Shown piece after piece: positions 5,620-14,169 of a DNA stretch of 21,077 nt (within the stretch, counting starts at the first letter, position 1; each line of letters starts with the position of its first letter). The notes below the pieces were generated by a model, which saw only the letters and a program-made list of their open reading frames with translations, did no database searches and was not told the DNA's origin. The translations under genes were made by a program, and so were the position numbers. The DNA is from Syntrophorhabdaceae bacterium PtaU1.Bin034 (GTDB lineage Bacteria; Desulfobacterota_G; Syntrophorhabdia; Syntrophorhabdales; WCHB1-27), in assembly GCA_002067405.1 (NCBI GenBank), contig MVRP01000060.1:1-21077 (forward strand). Direction: 5' to 3'.

Positions 5620-5648
5620 ATCATATTTTATCCCGACATCTTTGTCAA
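5620..5648 (-). promoter_or_regulatory. Sigma-70 promoter of the ANTAR gene
   Basis: On the minus strand, TTGACA (5643-5648) and TATGAT (5620-5625) are separated by exactly 17 bp, giving a start near 5613 and a leader of about 27 nt. No hexaloop hairpin lies in this short leader, so the regulator itself does not appear to be autoattenuated. Confidence 0.85.
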
Positions 5649-5652
5649 TCAG

Positions 5653-5710
5653 ACTGAAAGCAGGGCGTAGCAATGCCCCTGGACCGGGTACAATCGGTTT
5701 CCGCTTCAGT
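5653..5710 (-). terminator. Stem-loop at the end of the fumC-sdhAB-ALDH operon
   Basis: An outer stem (ACTGAAGC with GCTTTCAGT, one bulge) encloses an inner hairpin (CAGGGGC with GCCCTG) immediately after the aldehyde dehydrogenase stop. No T-run follows, so it may be a weak or factor-assisted terminator separating the operon from the ANTAR promoter. Confidence 0.35.
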
Positions 5711-5711
5711 A

Positions 5712-7211
5712 TTACCTGATAACGAAGGGATCGGGTGTGGTATCGGCGAGGTTGACCCACACGCTTTTTACCTGGGTGAACTCGCGCAGTGCTTCCACTC
5801 CCATCTCCCTGCCGTAGCCGCTTTGTTTGTACCCGCCGAAAGGAGACGCGTAGGAGAGGGCGCGGTAGGTGTTAATCCACACTGTCCCGGCTTTGAGCTC
5901 TTGTGCCACCCGGTGGGCGCGCTTGATGTCCCTGGTCCAGATGCCCGCGGCAAGGCCGTACCGTACCCTATTGGCGCGGGCGACGACCTCCTCGTCGTCG
6001 CGGAACTTCATTACTGCGAGGACAGGGCCGAAAACCTCTTCCTGCGACAGATTCATGTCGTCGCGCATTCCGGTAAAGATGGTAGGCATGAAGAACCAGC
6101 CCTGCCTCAGGGCATCGTCCTCCGGCTGCCTTCCACCGTACACGAGTGTGCCTCCCTCTTTTATGGCCCTCCCGACAAATCCTTTGACCTTGTTGAGCTG
6201 ATCCATTGTCGCCATGGGTCCCATCTCGGACTCCATTTTTGACGGATCGCCCAGTTTGATCGTCCTTGTACGTTCCACAAGCCGCTCCACAAACTCGTCG
6301 TGTATCTTTTCGTGGAGGAACAGCCGGGAGCCGGCGATGCACGTCTGGCCGGCTGCAGCGAATATGCCTGCAATACAGCCGTTTACCGCATCGGGGATGT
6401 CCGCGTCGTCAAAGACGATGTTCGGGGATTTTCCACCGAGTTCCAAAAGGGTCGCGGTGATATTGCCCGCCGCCGTCCGGGCGATAACCTTACCTGTCTC
6501 GACTCCCCCGGTGAACACCACTTTGTCCACCCCGGAATGGCTCACGAGTGCGCTCCCCGATGTTTTTCCGAAGCCTGTCACCACGTTGAACACTCCTTTG
6601 GGAAAGCCTGCCTGCCCGACGATCTTCGCAAATTCGAGCGTCGATGCCGACGCGTACTCGGATGGCTTGACCACCACCGTATTCCCGGTGGCCAGGGCTG
6701 CTGCGAGGCTGAAGCTGAGAATGAGGAGCGGGGAATTCCACGGCGTGATGATGGCGACCACGCCCACAGGCTCGCGGAGGGTATAGTTGAAAATCGACCT
6801 ATTCTCGAGGGGAATGGTCTGGCCCAGAATTTTGTCTGCCAGGCCGGCATAGTAGTGATAATAACCGGGAAGCGCTTTTGCCTGCCCGAGCATCTCGCGA
6901 ATGAGCTTGCCGTTATCCCGCGTGTCTGTTCGGGCAAGGCGTTCTGCGTTGTCGGCGAGGAGGTCAGCGAGACGCCTCAGCAGATGCCCTCGTTGCATGG
7001 GCGGCATCCGCTTCCAATCCTCCCTGTCAAGCGCATCGCGGGCTGCCTTCACCGCACGGTCCGCGTCCTGTTCCTCTGCATCGGGTATCGTGGCCCACGC
7101 ACGGCCGGTAAAGGGATCGAGAGACTCAAAGAACCGTCCTGCGCCGGCATCGACCCATTCTCCATCAATGAACATCCGGTACCTCACGAATTCGGGGCTG
7201 CCTGGAGACAT
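5712..7211 (-). CDS. NAD(P)-dependent aldehyde dehydrogenase
   Basis: The 499-residue protein is a full-length ALDH-superfamily enzyme. Catalytic residues are visible: Asn159 (PWNS), the general base Glu257 (ELGGKSPN) and the nucleophile Cys291 (GQTCIAG). The nucleotide-site loop reads FTGGVETGK rather than the commoner FTGS-type. It oxidises an aldehyde to the acid with NAD(P)+. Sequence features resemble the broad betaine/phenylacetaldehyde-type group, but the substrate cannot be assigned. The start at 7211 has AGGAGG about 10 nt upstream and lies 14 nt after sdhB, so it is the last gene of the fumC-sdhAB operon. A longer frame to 7343 would overlap sdhB and is rejected. Its place beside succinate dehydrogenase and fumarase could mean an acid product feeding the C4 pathway, such as a semialdehyde, but that is inference. 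Confidence 0.92.
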   Translation of the reverse strand: MSPGSPEFVRYRMFIDGEWVDAGAGRFFESLDPFTGRAWATIPDAEEQDADRAVKAARDALDREDWKRMPPMQRGHLLRRLADLLADNAERLARTDTRDNGKLIREMLGQAKALPGYYHYYAGLADKILGQTIPLENRSIFNYTLREPVGVVAIITPWNSPLLILSFSLAAALATGNTVVVKPSEYASASTLEFAKIVGQAGFPKGVFNVVTGFGKTSGSALVSHSGVDKVVFTGGVETGKVIARTAAGNITATLLELGGKSPNIVFDDADIPDAVNGCIAGIFAAAGQTCIAGSRLFLHEKIHDEFVERLVERTRTIKLGDPSKMESEMGPMATMDQLNKVKGFVGRAIKEGGTLVYGGRQPEDDALRQGWFFMPTIFTGMRDDMNLSQEEVFGPVLAVMKFRDDEEVVARANRVRYGLAAGIWTRDIKRAHRVAQELKAGTVWINTYRALSYASPFGGYKQSGYGREMGVEALREFTQVKSVWVNLADTTPDPFVIR

Positions 7212-7225
7212 GGCGAAATATCCTC

Positions 7226-7981
7226 CTATTTTCCTTCTTTTTTCATTTCGTAGATCTTCCTCTTGATCTGTCCGATCTGCGTGGTCACGGGGATCTCCTT
7301 GGGACAGACCTCCGTGCATTTCCAGAGCGTTTGACATCCCCACACACCCGCCTCCCGGTCAAGGAGGGCGATCCGCTCTTTCACACCCTCGTCCCTTGAG
7401 TCGAACAGATACCGGAAGGCCCGGACAAGCGCCGCGGGTCCCACATAATCTTTCGTCTCCTCGTTCCGGTTCACGGGGCACGAGGAGGTGCAACAGGCGC
7501 AGAGGATGCAGCGGATCGCGCCTTCGATGCGCCGTATTTCTTCGGGCGTCTGCGTGCGTTCCTCGTCCGGAGGGGCAGACGACGCCATGAGATAGGGCTT
7601 GATGGAACGGTATTTTTCGAAGAAGGGTTCGAGATCGACGACCAGGTCCTTGATGATCCTGAAGACAGGGAGCGGTTCGACGACGATCTCGCCCTCGAAC
7701 GACTTTACCAGCTTCTGGCAGGGGAGCGCACACACTCCGTTGATCCTCATCCCGTCGGAACCGCACACGCCGTGGCCGCACGACATACGGAAGGAGAGCG
7801 TCGGGTCCTGTTCCCACCGGATGCGGTTCAGACAGTCGAGGAGCCGGTCGGTAGGGTCGGCATCCACCTCGTAGTTCTCGTACCGGGGCTGCGCATCCTT
7901 CTCCGGATCAAACCGAAAAACCTTCAGCCTTACGAGCACCGGGGCTGCCCCCTGGTGTTGTCGGATCGAAGTCCGTCTCAT
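7226..7981 (-). CDS. sdhB: Succinate dehydrogenase/fumarate reductase iron-sulfur subunit
   Basis: The 251-residue protein has all three cluster motifs. The [2Fe-2S] site is Cys68, Cys73, Asp76 and Cys88 (CGHGVCGSD...C, with Asp as fourth-position residue as in E. coli SdhB). The [4Fe-4S] site is Cys158/161/164 with Cys168. The [3Fe-4S] site is in CQTLWKCTEVCP (Cys216, 222, 226). It carries electrons from the flavin of SdhA to quinone or another acceptor. The ATG at 7981 shares one base with the sdhA stop (TGATG), fixing the start; an extension to 8173 is a frame inside sdhA. No sdhC or sdhD anchor gene precedes or follows in this operon. Confidence 0.94.
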   Translation of the reverse strand: MRRTSIRQHQGAAPVLVRLKVFRFDPEKDAQPRYENYEVDADPTDRLLDCLNRIRWEQDPTLSFRMSCGHGVCGSDGMRINGVCALPCQKLVKSFEGEIVVEPLPVFRIIKDLVVDLEPFFEKYRSIKPYLMASSAPPDEERTQTPEEIRRIEGAIRCILCACCTSSCPVNRNEETKDYVGPAALVRAFRYLFDSRDEGVKERIALLDREAGVWGCQTLWKCTEVCPKEIPVTTQIGQIKRKIYEMKKEGK

Positions 7982-9705
7982 CAGTACACCCTCGCCTGAG
8001 GGGAAAACCTGTTTATTACCGCAGGCTTGTAACGTATGTGAGTGCCGGCGGGACCGGCGAAGGCCAGGGTGTGCTTCAGAAAGGTCTGATCGTCCCTGCC
8101 CGGAAAGTCCTCCCGGAAATGGGCTCCCCTGCTTTCCCTTCGGTGCAGGGCGCTCGTCAGGATCACCTCGCAAAGCTCAAGTTGGTGGCCGAGTTCGATC
8201 GCTTCGGTAAGGGCATAGTTGAACACGTTTCCCTTGTGCGCGATTGTTACCGCTCCATAGCGCTCCTTCAGGCCCCGTACGCGGTCGATGCCCTCTCTCA
8301 GCCCATGCTCGGTCCGGAAGACAGAGCCGTAATCCGTCATGACCGACTGCATGTCCCGCCTTATGACAGGCACCCTTTCTTTTCCCTCACGGCCCAGGAG
8401 CGTAGCCAGCCTTTCCTCTGTTTCTTCCAGCGGGCTCGAATCTGCCGGCCCGTATTCCAGATGCGCCGCCTCTTCCTTCATGACCCTGCCGCTTCGCCTT
8501 CCGAAAACCAAAAGATCCAGCAGGGAGTTGCAGCCGAGCCGATTTGCCCCGTGGACAGAGACGCAGGCGCACTCTCCCGCTGCATAAAGGCCCTGGACGA
8601 TACGCCCTGTTTCATCGCCGAGCACCCGGCCGTCCGCATCGGTCGGTATTCCGCCCATGAGGTAGTGGCAGGTGGGCGCCACGGGGATCGGCTGCCGGAT
8701 GGCGTCGATGCCGAGATAGATCCTCGCAAAGGAGGCAATCTCCCAAAGTTTTTCAGTGATCTTCTTTTCACCCAGAGAGGTGAGATCGAGGTGAACGTAG
8801 TCCTTTCCTTCTATCCCCCGGCCCTCTCTGATCTCTGTCAGGATCGCCCGGGATGCCACATCGCGTGCGGCGAGGTCCTTGATCTTAGGCGCGTACCGCT
8901 CCATGAAAGGGTCGCCGAGGTCGTTGCGGAGCACACCCCCTTCCCCACGGGCGGCTTCGCTCACGAGTATCCCAAGGGGGAAGAGCCCTGTGGGGTGGAA
9001 CTGGATGAACTCCATGTCCTCAAGCGGTATGCCCGCCCGATACACGAGGTCGAGGATCTCTCCTGTGGTGGCGTAGCCGTTGGATGTGGTTCTGTAAATC
9101 TTGCCGCATCCTCCTGCGGCGAGGAGGACTGCCTTCGCAGAAAGCAAATGAAGCTTGCCCGAGGCGAGGTCGTAGATCACGAGGCCAATGCATCGCTCCT
9201 TTTGAAAGACCAGGGAAAGGACGTGACATTCGGAATAGAACTTCACGTTATGGCGAACAGACTGGTCGTACAGGGTGTCGAGAACCACCCTTCCCGTGTG
9301 GTCCGCCGCATGGCAGGCCCTTTTCACGGGTGCTTTCCCGTACTCGCGGGTATGGCCCCCGAAATTTCGCTGCGCGATCTTCCCGTCTCCGGTCCGGCTG
9401 AAAGGGACACCCATGTGCTCGAGCTCGTAAATGGCTCTCGGCGCATCCTTTACCATGATTTCGATGGCGTCCTGATCACCTAGGTAGTCGCCTCCCTTCA
9501 CCGTATCAAAGAGGTGCCATTCCCAGTTGTCCTCCTCCTCGTTCCCGAGTGCGGCAGTGATGCCTCCCTGGGCGGCTCCGGAGTGCGACCGTGTCGGCAT
9601 TACCTTCGACACCACCGCGACATCGGCTGATCCTGCGGCCTCTACCGCAGCCCGGAGACCCGCGAGACCGGCCCCGACTATGACAATGTCGTGCCGAAAG
9701 ATCAT
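7981..9705 (-). CDS. sdhA: Succinate dehydrogenase/fumarate reductase flavoprotein subunit
   Basis: The 574-residue protein has the N-terminal dinucleotide fold ([13 protein letters not shown], residues 8-20) and the covalent FAD histidine His41 in [10 protein letters not shown]. It also has HPTGL and the C-terminal active-site segment [18 protein letters not shown]. It oxidises succinate to fumarate, or the reverse. The sequence looks more like SdhA than soluble fumarate reductase or L-aspartate oxidase because of the [10 protein letters not shown] and [17 protein letters not shown] motifs. It starts 16 nt after fumC and overlaps sdhB by one base, so all are cotranscribed. Physiological direction is not decidable from sequence. 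Confidence 0.95.
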   Translation of the reverse strand: MIFRHDIVIVGAGLAGLRAAVEAAGSADVAVVSKVMPTRSHSGAAQGGITAALGNEEEDNWEWHLFDTVKGGDYLGDQDAIEIMVKDAPRAIYELEHMGVPFSRTGDGKIAQRNFGGHTREYGKAPVKRACHAADHTGRVVLDTLYDQSVRHNVKFYSECHVLSLVFQKERCIGLVIYDLASGKLHLLSAKAVLLAAGGCGKIYRTTSNGYATTGEILDLVYRAGIPLEDMEFIQFHPTGLFPLGILVSEAARGEGGVLRNDLGDPFMERYAPKIKDLAARDVASRAILTEIREGRGIEGKDYVHLDLTSLGEKKITEKLWEIASFARIYLGIDAIRQPIPVAPTCHYLMGGIPTDADGRVLGDETGRIVQGLYAAGECACVSVHGANRLGCNSLLDLLVFGRRSGRVMKEEAAHLEYGPADSSPLEETEERLATLLGREGKERVPVIRRDMQSVMTDYGSVFRTEHGLREGIDRVRGLKERYGAVTIAHKGNVFNYALTEAIELGHQLELCEVILTSALHRRESRGAHFREDFPGRDDQTFLKHTLAFAGPAGTHIRYKPAVINRFSPQARVY

Positions 9706-9721
9706 GGAACTGTTCCTGGCC

Positions 9722-11152
9722 TCATGTTTCAGCGTTCGTCATGTGGTATGGATCGACAATACGATCGAACTCTTCTGCCGAGATATAACCGAGCCTGAGC
9801 GCGGCTTCTTTTAACGTCAGGCCCTGGCGCTCTGCAAGCCGGGCAATGCGCGCCGCCTTATCGTAGCCGATGGCAGGGGTGAGGGCGGTGACAAGCATGA
9901 GCGAGCGCTTCAGGTAGCCGTCTATCCGGTCCCGGTTCGGTTCCATGCCGGCGACGAGGAATTCCGTGAAGGTCCTGCAGGCATCCGACAAAAGACGGAT
10001 CGACTGAATGACGTCGAACGCAATCAGCGGTTTGAAGGCGTTCATTTCCAGGTGCCCGCCCGCACCGGCAAAAGCGACGGCCCCTTCGTAGCCCATCACC
10101 TGCACCGCCACCATGGTCATGACCTCGCATTGCGTGGGGTTCACCTTACCCGGCATCATTGACGATCCCGGCTCATTGGCGGGAATCCGCAATTCGTTGA
10201 GGCCGCAGCGCGGCCCGGAGCTGAGCAGGCGGATGTCACTGGCTATTTTATAGAGGGAGACGGCGAGCGATTTGAGCACGCCACTCGCCATAACCATGGC
10301 GTCGTGTGCTCCCTGAGCCCCAAACCTGTTCTTCGCGGGCTCGACAGGATACCCGGTGATTTCCCTTATGCGGCTGATCGCCCTGTCTCCGAAGCCCGGC
10401 GGCGCCGTCACGCCCGTTCCGACGGCAGTTCCACCCAAAGCAAGGTGGTAGAGGCCCGCAAGCGCAGCCGATATCCTCCCCAGACCCTCGTCGAGCATCG
10501 CCGCATAGCCGGAGAACTCCTGGCCGAGCGTAAGGGGCACCGCATCCATAAGGTGCGTCCGCCCTATCTTCGTGATACCCGCCCAATCCCTCGCCTTTTG
10601 ATCCAGGCTGTGCTTCAGGTTCTTTACCGCAGGCACAAGGCGATCATGAAGCATCCTTATCGTCGCGAGGTGCATCGCCGTGGGAATGACGTCGTTTGTC
10701 GATTGAGACATATTGGCATGATCGTGAGGATGAATCGGGTCCCTGGTGCCCACGGTGCCGCCCATGATTTGGATCGCGCGATTCGCGAGGACTTCGTTGA
10801 CGTTCATGTTCAGCGGGGTGCCGCTCCCGCTCACCCAGATCGGCAGGGGGAAGTGCTCCTGCAGCTTCCCTTCCGTCACTTCGTCTGCCGCCCGGATGAT
10901 AGCCCCGGCCTTTTCTCCTTCGAGCCGTCCCAGCTCACGGTTCGTCGCTGCCGCGGCCTTCTTGACGAGGGCAAGGGCGCTGACGAGCTCCGTTGGCGTC
11001 CGGTCCGTGCCGATGTTGAAATGTACCCGTGCCCGCTCGGTTTCAGCGCCCCAGAGCCGGTCCGCGGGCACCCACACCTTGCCCATGCTGTCGCTTTCGA
11101 GCCTCCGGCCGTTCCGGACGGTTCCATCCTGTCGCTCGCCCGTCTCGTCCAT
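9722..11152 (-). CDS. fumC: Class II fumarate hydratase (FumC-like)
   Basis: The 476-residue protein belongs to the fumarase/aspartase superfamily, with the signature [11 protein letters not shown] (about residues 329-339), NMSQSTND and the [17 protein letters not shown] segment. It hydrates fumarate to malate. The start at 11152 has GGGAGG 4 nt upstream; the longer frame to 11191 would use TTG. Two normally conserved motifs deviate: [13 protein letters not shown] where fumarases usually have TGSGTQ(S/T)NMNVNE, and [10 protein letters not shown] instead of HPNDH(V)NMSQ. Operon position with sdhAB supports fumarase over aspartase or argininosuccinate lyase, though an atypical substrate is possible. 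Confidence 0.88.
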   Translation of the reverse strand: MDETGERQDGTVRNGRRLESDSMGKVWVPADRLWGAETERARVHFNIGTDRTPTELVSALALVKKAAAATNRELGRLEGEKAGAIIRAADEVTEGKLQEHFPLPIWVSGSGTPLNMNVNEVLANRAIQIMGGTVGTRDPIHPHDHANMSQSTNDVIPTAMHLATIRMLHDRLVPAVKNLKHSLDQKARDWAGITKIGRTHLMDAVPLTLGQEFSGYAAMLDEGLGRISAALAGLYHLALGGTAVGTGVTAPPGFGDRAISRIREITGYPVEPAKNRFGAQGAHDAMVMASGVLKSLAVSLYKIASDIRLLSSGPRCGLNELRIPANEPGSSMMPGKVNPTQCEVMTMVAVQVMGYEGAVAFAGAGGHLEMNAFKPLIAFDVIQSIRLLSDACRTFTEFLVAGMEPNRDRIDGYLKRSLMLVTALTPAIGYDKAARIARLAERQGLTLKEAALRLGYISAEEFDRIVDPYHMTNAET

Positions 11153-11333
11153 TTCGCCTCCCGGATCGTCTTTATGCTTTCCGCAAAACAAATGTAATAC
11201 TCCACCCGGTGACTGTCACAAATAATTCTTCTCCCAAGATCGGCAAAACCGGCACGATCGCCTTACCGGTTGTATACTATGAACAGGGTACATGCGGATC
11301 ACGGCAGGACCTACTACTCATCGGAGGGATGTT
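11153..11333. promoter_or_regulatory. Divergent intergenic region between fumC and the flavin oxidoreductase gene
   Basis: The 181-bp region contains a perfect 11-bp palindrome GTGACTGTCAC (11209-11219), a candidate operator. A possible -10 TATACT for the plus strand lies at 11273-11278 with no good -35. The minus-strand pair TTGTGA / TATTAC has 16-bp spacing and is weak. No terminator or RNA element was seen. Confidence 0.35.
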
Positions 11334-12053
11334 ATGGACTATGATGCGAAGCTTATCAGCCGGGAAACACTGGCGGGAGATGTGGCGATATTCCGATTCG
11401 AAAAACCAGAGGGATTTCAATTTGTCGCCGGGCAGTATTGCCTTTTAACGGTTCCGGATGCGGGGTTTCATGACGAGCACGGACTCAGGCGCGCCTTTAG
11501 CCTCGCGTCGTCCCCTCTGGAAAAGGATTTGCTCATCGTGACGAAGCTGAGCGGCAGCGCGTTCAAAAAGACCCTGGCGGAAATGACGCCGGGCACGACA
11601 GTCACATTGGGACAGGCCATGGGCTCCCTCGTCCTCCCGCAAGCCACAACGACCTCCCTTGCCTTTCTGGCAGGAGGGATCGGCATTACCCCCTTTCGCT
11701 CCATGTGCCGTTTTGCGGTTGACGCGAAGACCGGCCACAACATAAGCCTTTTCTATTCCAGCAGAGCTCCCGGGGAAACGCCGTTCCTGGACGAGCTACA
11801 GCGCATGGGAGAAGAGCATGGCCAGGTCGGGGTGTTCATCACGATGACCCGGGCCCCGGAGGATCCGAAAGTCTGGAGCGGTCTGAGGGGCCGCCTGAGC
11901 CCCGACACCATCAAGGAGCGGTGTCCTGCGTGGGAAAGCGCGCTTTACTACATTGCAGGGCCACCGGCCATGGCAGATGCAATGAAACAAAGCCTCGACG
12001 CCATGAAAATCCCGGCCGACCGGATCAGGGTGGAGCTGTTTACCGGTTATTAA
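11334..12053 (+). CDS. FAD/NAD(P)-binding oxidoreductase of the ferredoxin-NADP reductase type
   Basis: The 239-residue protein has the FNR-like two-domain layout. The flavin-binding beta-barrel carries RAFS (Arg53 to Ser56, the RxYS-type motif). The nucleotide domain carries GGIGITP (114-120) and AGPPAM (208-213), and the chain ends ELFTGY. There is no [2Fe-2S] domain, so it would pair with a separate redox partner, such as a ferredoxin or other reductase component. The ATG at 11334 is preceded by GGAGG; an upstream in-frame ATG at 11292 lacks one. It stands alone on the plus strand, divergent from fumC and convergent with the acetolactate synthase (23 nt between stops, no terminator seen). 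The physiological partner is unknown. Confidence 0.85.
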   Translation: MDYDAKLISRETLAGDVAIFRFEKPEGFQFVAGQYCLLTVPDAGFHDEHGLRRAFSLASSPLEKDLLIVTKLSGSAFKKTLAEMTPGTTVTLGQAMGSLVLPQATTTSLAFLAGGIGITPFRSMCRFAVDAKTGHNISLFYSSRAPGETPFLDELQRMGEEHGQVGVFITMTRAPEDPKVWSGLRGRLSPDTIKERCPAWESALYYIAGPPAMADAMKQSLDAMKIPADRIRVELFTGY

Positions 12054-12076
12054 CGGCAGAACGGGAAGCCGGGCCG

Positions 12077-13699
12077 TCACAGCAGGCTGTGGAGCAGCTC
12101 ATTGCCCGAATAGTCGATAGGCACATCTATTATGACGGGTCCTTTTTGCGCAAAAGCTTCGGCAAGAACCTGCTCCATGGACTCCGAGGCGGTAAGGGTA
12201 AAGCCGCGCGCCCCGAAGCTATCCGCGAGTTTCACGAAATCAGGATTGGAAAAGTCGAGCCACTTGAAGGTGCCGAACTTGCGGATGCTCTTCCATCGGA
12301 TGAGCTCGTATCCCCCGTCGTTGAAGACGACAACAACTATGTTGAGGCCGAGCCGGACTGCTGTCTCCAGCTCCTGCAGGTTCATGAGAAAGCCCCCATC
12401 CCCGCACACTGCCACCACTTTTTTTCGGGGATAGAGCAGTTTTGCCGCAATTGCCGCAGGAAGGGCAAAACCCATGGAGGCAAAGCCGTTCGATATGAGA
12501 AAGGTGTTGTTGCCGCAGACCGGGTAGAACTTGGCGACCCACATTTTATGCATGCCTACGTCGCTGACCACGATATCGTCGGACGCAAGGACTTTCCTCA
12601 GGGCATAGAGCACCCGCTGGGGCCTCACCGGCCAGGAATCGATCCGCCCCTCCCGCTCGAAGGTCTCTATCAGGTCCTCCCTTAAGCGCTCAATGTGCTC
12701 ACTCTTCTTGTTGCAGCTTGTCATTCCTTCGAGAAGCTCGAGGGTCTCCCTGATGTCCGATACGATTTCCACCTCGGGCACGTAGTGGACGTCTACCTCC
12801 GAAGTAGTGAAATCGATGTGGATGATCTTTTTGTCAGCGTCGGGGTTCCATTTTCCGGGGCTGTACTCTACCAGATCGTAACCGATGGCGATCACGAGGT
12901 CCGCGTTGAGGAACAGGTCGGAGATTTGCCGGTCCTTGCCGAGACCGAGGGTGCCGAGAGAACAGTGGCTTTCCGCTGAGATCGCCCCTTTGCCCATGAA
13001 CGTGGTCACCACGGGGATACCGAAAAGCTCTGCGAACTTCCGCAGCTGCAGGGCAGCGTTCTTGCGCACCACACCGTTGCCTGCAAGGATGACGGGGTTC
13101 GAGGATTTTTCGATGAGTTCTGCCGAGCGTCTGAGCGAAGACCGGTCAGGAGAGCTGCGGCGTGCCCGGATGGGAGGTATGGTCGTCTGATAGAGACGGT
13201 TCACCTTCAAGGCCGCGACATCTTCAGGAAGCTCCAGGTGCACGGAACCGGGCTTCTCCGTCTCGGCGACCTTGAACGCCTTCCGCACCACCTCCGGCAC
13301 CACGTCAGGCACCTCGATCCTCGTATTCCACTTTGTCACTGTCTCGAAGTTCTTCACGACGTTCACGTATTGATGCGACTCCTTGTGAATGCGCCCGAGC
13401 TGCGCCTGACCGGTGAGTGCCACCAGGGGTGCCCTGTCAAGGAAGGCATCGGCCACGCCCGTGACAAGGTTGGTCGCGCCCGGACCAAGGGTAGCAAGGC
13501 AAACGCCTGCCTTGCCGGTGAGGCGGCCATAGGCGTCGGCCATGAAGGCGGCCGACTGTTCATGCCGTACAAGGACAAAATCGATGCGCGACCTTGCCAG
13601 GGAGTCCATCAGGTCAAGCGTCTCTTCACCGGGAATGCCAAAAATGTGCTTCACCCCCTCATTTTCCAGGCACTTAACGATCAGATCGCATGTTTTCAT
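12077..13699 (-). CDS. Thiamine-diphosphate-dependent acetolactate synthase, catalytic subunit (AlsS/IlvB-like)
   Basis: The 540-residue enzyme has the three-domain ThDP fold. Glu47 in RHEQSAAFMADAYGRLTG activates the cofactor. The C-terminal ThDP/Mg motif runs from GDGG (433-436) to Asn460-Asp461. It condenses two pyruvates to 2-acetolactate. No regulatory small subunit (ilvN/ilvH) or other branched-chain gene is adjacent, which favours a stand-alone AlsS-type or IlvX-type role, or a related 2-oxoacid decarboxylase/carboligase. The ATG follows GAGG. It is preceded by hairpins in a 250-bp leader, one with a T-run (13811-13861), suggesting attenuation. Confidence 0.85.
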   Translation of the reverse strand: MKTCDLIVKCLENEGVKHIFGIPGEETLDLMDSLARSRIDFVLVRHEQSAAFMADAYGRLTGKAGVCLATLGPGATNLVTGVADAFLDRAPLVALTGQAQLGRIHKESHQYVNVVKNFETVTKWNTRIEVPDVVPEVVRKAFKVAETEKPGSVHLELPEDVAALKVNRLYQTTIPPIRARRSSPDRSSLRRSAELIEKSSNPVILAGNGVVRKNAALQLRKFAELFGIPVVTTFMGKGAISAESHCSLGTLGLGKDRQISDLFLNADLVIAIGYDLVEYSPGKWNPDADKKIIHIDFTTSEVDVHYVPEVEIVSDIRETLELLEGMTSCNKKSEHIERLREDLIETFEREGRIDSWPVRPQRVLYALRKVLASDDIVVSDVGMHKMWVAKFYPVCGNNTFLISNGFASMGFALPAAIAAKLLYPRKKVVAVCGDGGFLMNLQELETAVRLGLNIVVVVFNDGGYELIRWKSIRKFGTFKWLDFSNPDFVKLADSFGARGFTLTASESMEQVLAEAFAQKGPVIIDVPIDYSGNELLHSLL

Positions 13700-13761
13700 C
13701 GCCGCCTCGCTGCTTTACGTTAGTTACATTCCGCTGCACAGCCCGGCGCCCCGCACCATGA

Positions 13762-13791
13762 GGACGGGAGCGCAGGTGCGCTATCCTCATT
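13762..13791 (-). other. Long compound hairpin in the acetolactate synthase leader
   Basis: On the minus strand ATGAGGA pairs with TCCTCAT, and inside it AGCGCA pairs with TGCGCT across a very short loop. It lies about 65 nt before the synthase start and after the T-run terminator-like structure, so it is part of the 5' untranslated region or a regulatory fold. Its function is unknown. Confidence 0.4.
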
Positions 13792-13810
13792 GTAATGGCT
13801 CTGAATGAAA

Positions 13811-13861
13811 AAAGCAGGCGGTTTTGTCGGGGGCTGCAGCAAAGCCGGGTCGTCCTGCTTT
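13811..13861 (-). terminator. Attenuator-like terminator upstream of acetolactate synthase
   Basis: On the minus strand AAAGCAGG pairs with CCTGCTTT over a 35-nt loop, followed directly by a T-run (six T from the stem base). The loop contains another small hairpin (GGCT/AGCC) and a GCAG that could pair alternatively with the CTGC of the 3' arm. No minus-strand gene ends immediately upstream, so a simple end-of-gene terminator is unlikely. Attenuation of the synthase gene is the better reading. It has no ANTAR-type hexaloop. Confidence 0.5.
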
Positions 13862-13875
13862 ATCGGGATAGGGGA

Positions 13876-13883
13876 ATTATAAT
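13876..13883. promoter_or_regulatory. Symmetrical -10 element for divergent transcription
   Basis: The sequence AATTATAATT contains TATAAT on both strands (plus 13878-13883, minus 13876-13881). It lies between the minus-strand synthase gene and the plus-strand zinc-ribbon gene. Matching -35 boxes are poor on both strands. A weak sigma-54-like pair (GG at 13898-13899, GC at 13910-13911) also lies upstream of the plus-strand gene. Confidence 0.4.
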
Positions 13884-13956
13884 TTTGTAGAAGTGCTGGC
13901 ACAGGACGAGCACGCCGGCCGGCAAAAGGGCCGGAAACATCAAGGGAGGTGCAATT

Positions 13957-14136
13957 ATGGCAATGCTCGAAGAAAAGGAGATACGGGCTTATCAGTTGAA
14001 GAACAGGACTTTCGTCTGTCCGGTCTGTGCAACCGACGAGGAGAAAGCAGACACCGAGACGAAGATAGTGGCAGAGGACGTCATCCACGATTCGAACCCG
14101 ATGGAGTGTGTCCGATGCAAGAAAGTCGTCGGTTGA
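13957..14136 (+). CDS. Small zinc-ribbon protein, unknown function
   Basis: The 59-residue frame has a strong GGGAGGT site 6 nt before its ATG. It contains two CxxC knuckles, Cys21-Cys24 (CPVC) and Cys51-Cys54 (CVRC), separated by 26 residues, an arrangement that fits a zinc ribbon. The rest is charged (Glu/Lys-rich). Upstream is a TATAAT and a CCGGCC/GGCCGG hairpin (13915-13934). It stands alone, divergent from acetolactate synthase and convergent with ccoI. I recognise no family. It could be a nucleic-acid-binding regulator or a small metal-binding protein. Confidence 0.75.
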   Translation: MAMLEEKEIRAYQLKNRTFVCPVCATDEEKADTETKIVAEDVIHDSNPMECVRCKKVVG

Positions 14137-14169
14137 TCCGGACGACGTTTTCCAGACCTTTACCTGCCT

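Noticed and set aside
8038..9483. 481-codon plus-strand open frame opposite sdhA
   Set aside because: It is a mirror of high-GC codon usage in a well-conserved flavoprotein gene, with no family resemblance.
13897..13912. Sigma-54 promoter (TGGCAC-N5-GAGCA) for the zinc-ribbon gene
   Set aside because: The -24 half is good, but the -12 half lacks TT before GC. A TATAAT lies just upstream, so it was kept only as a remark.
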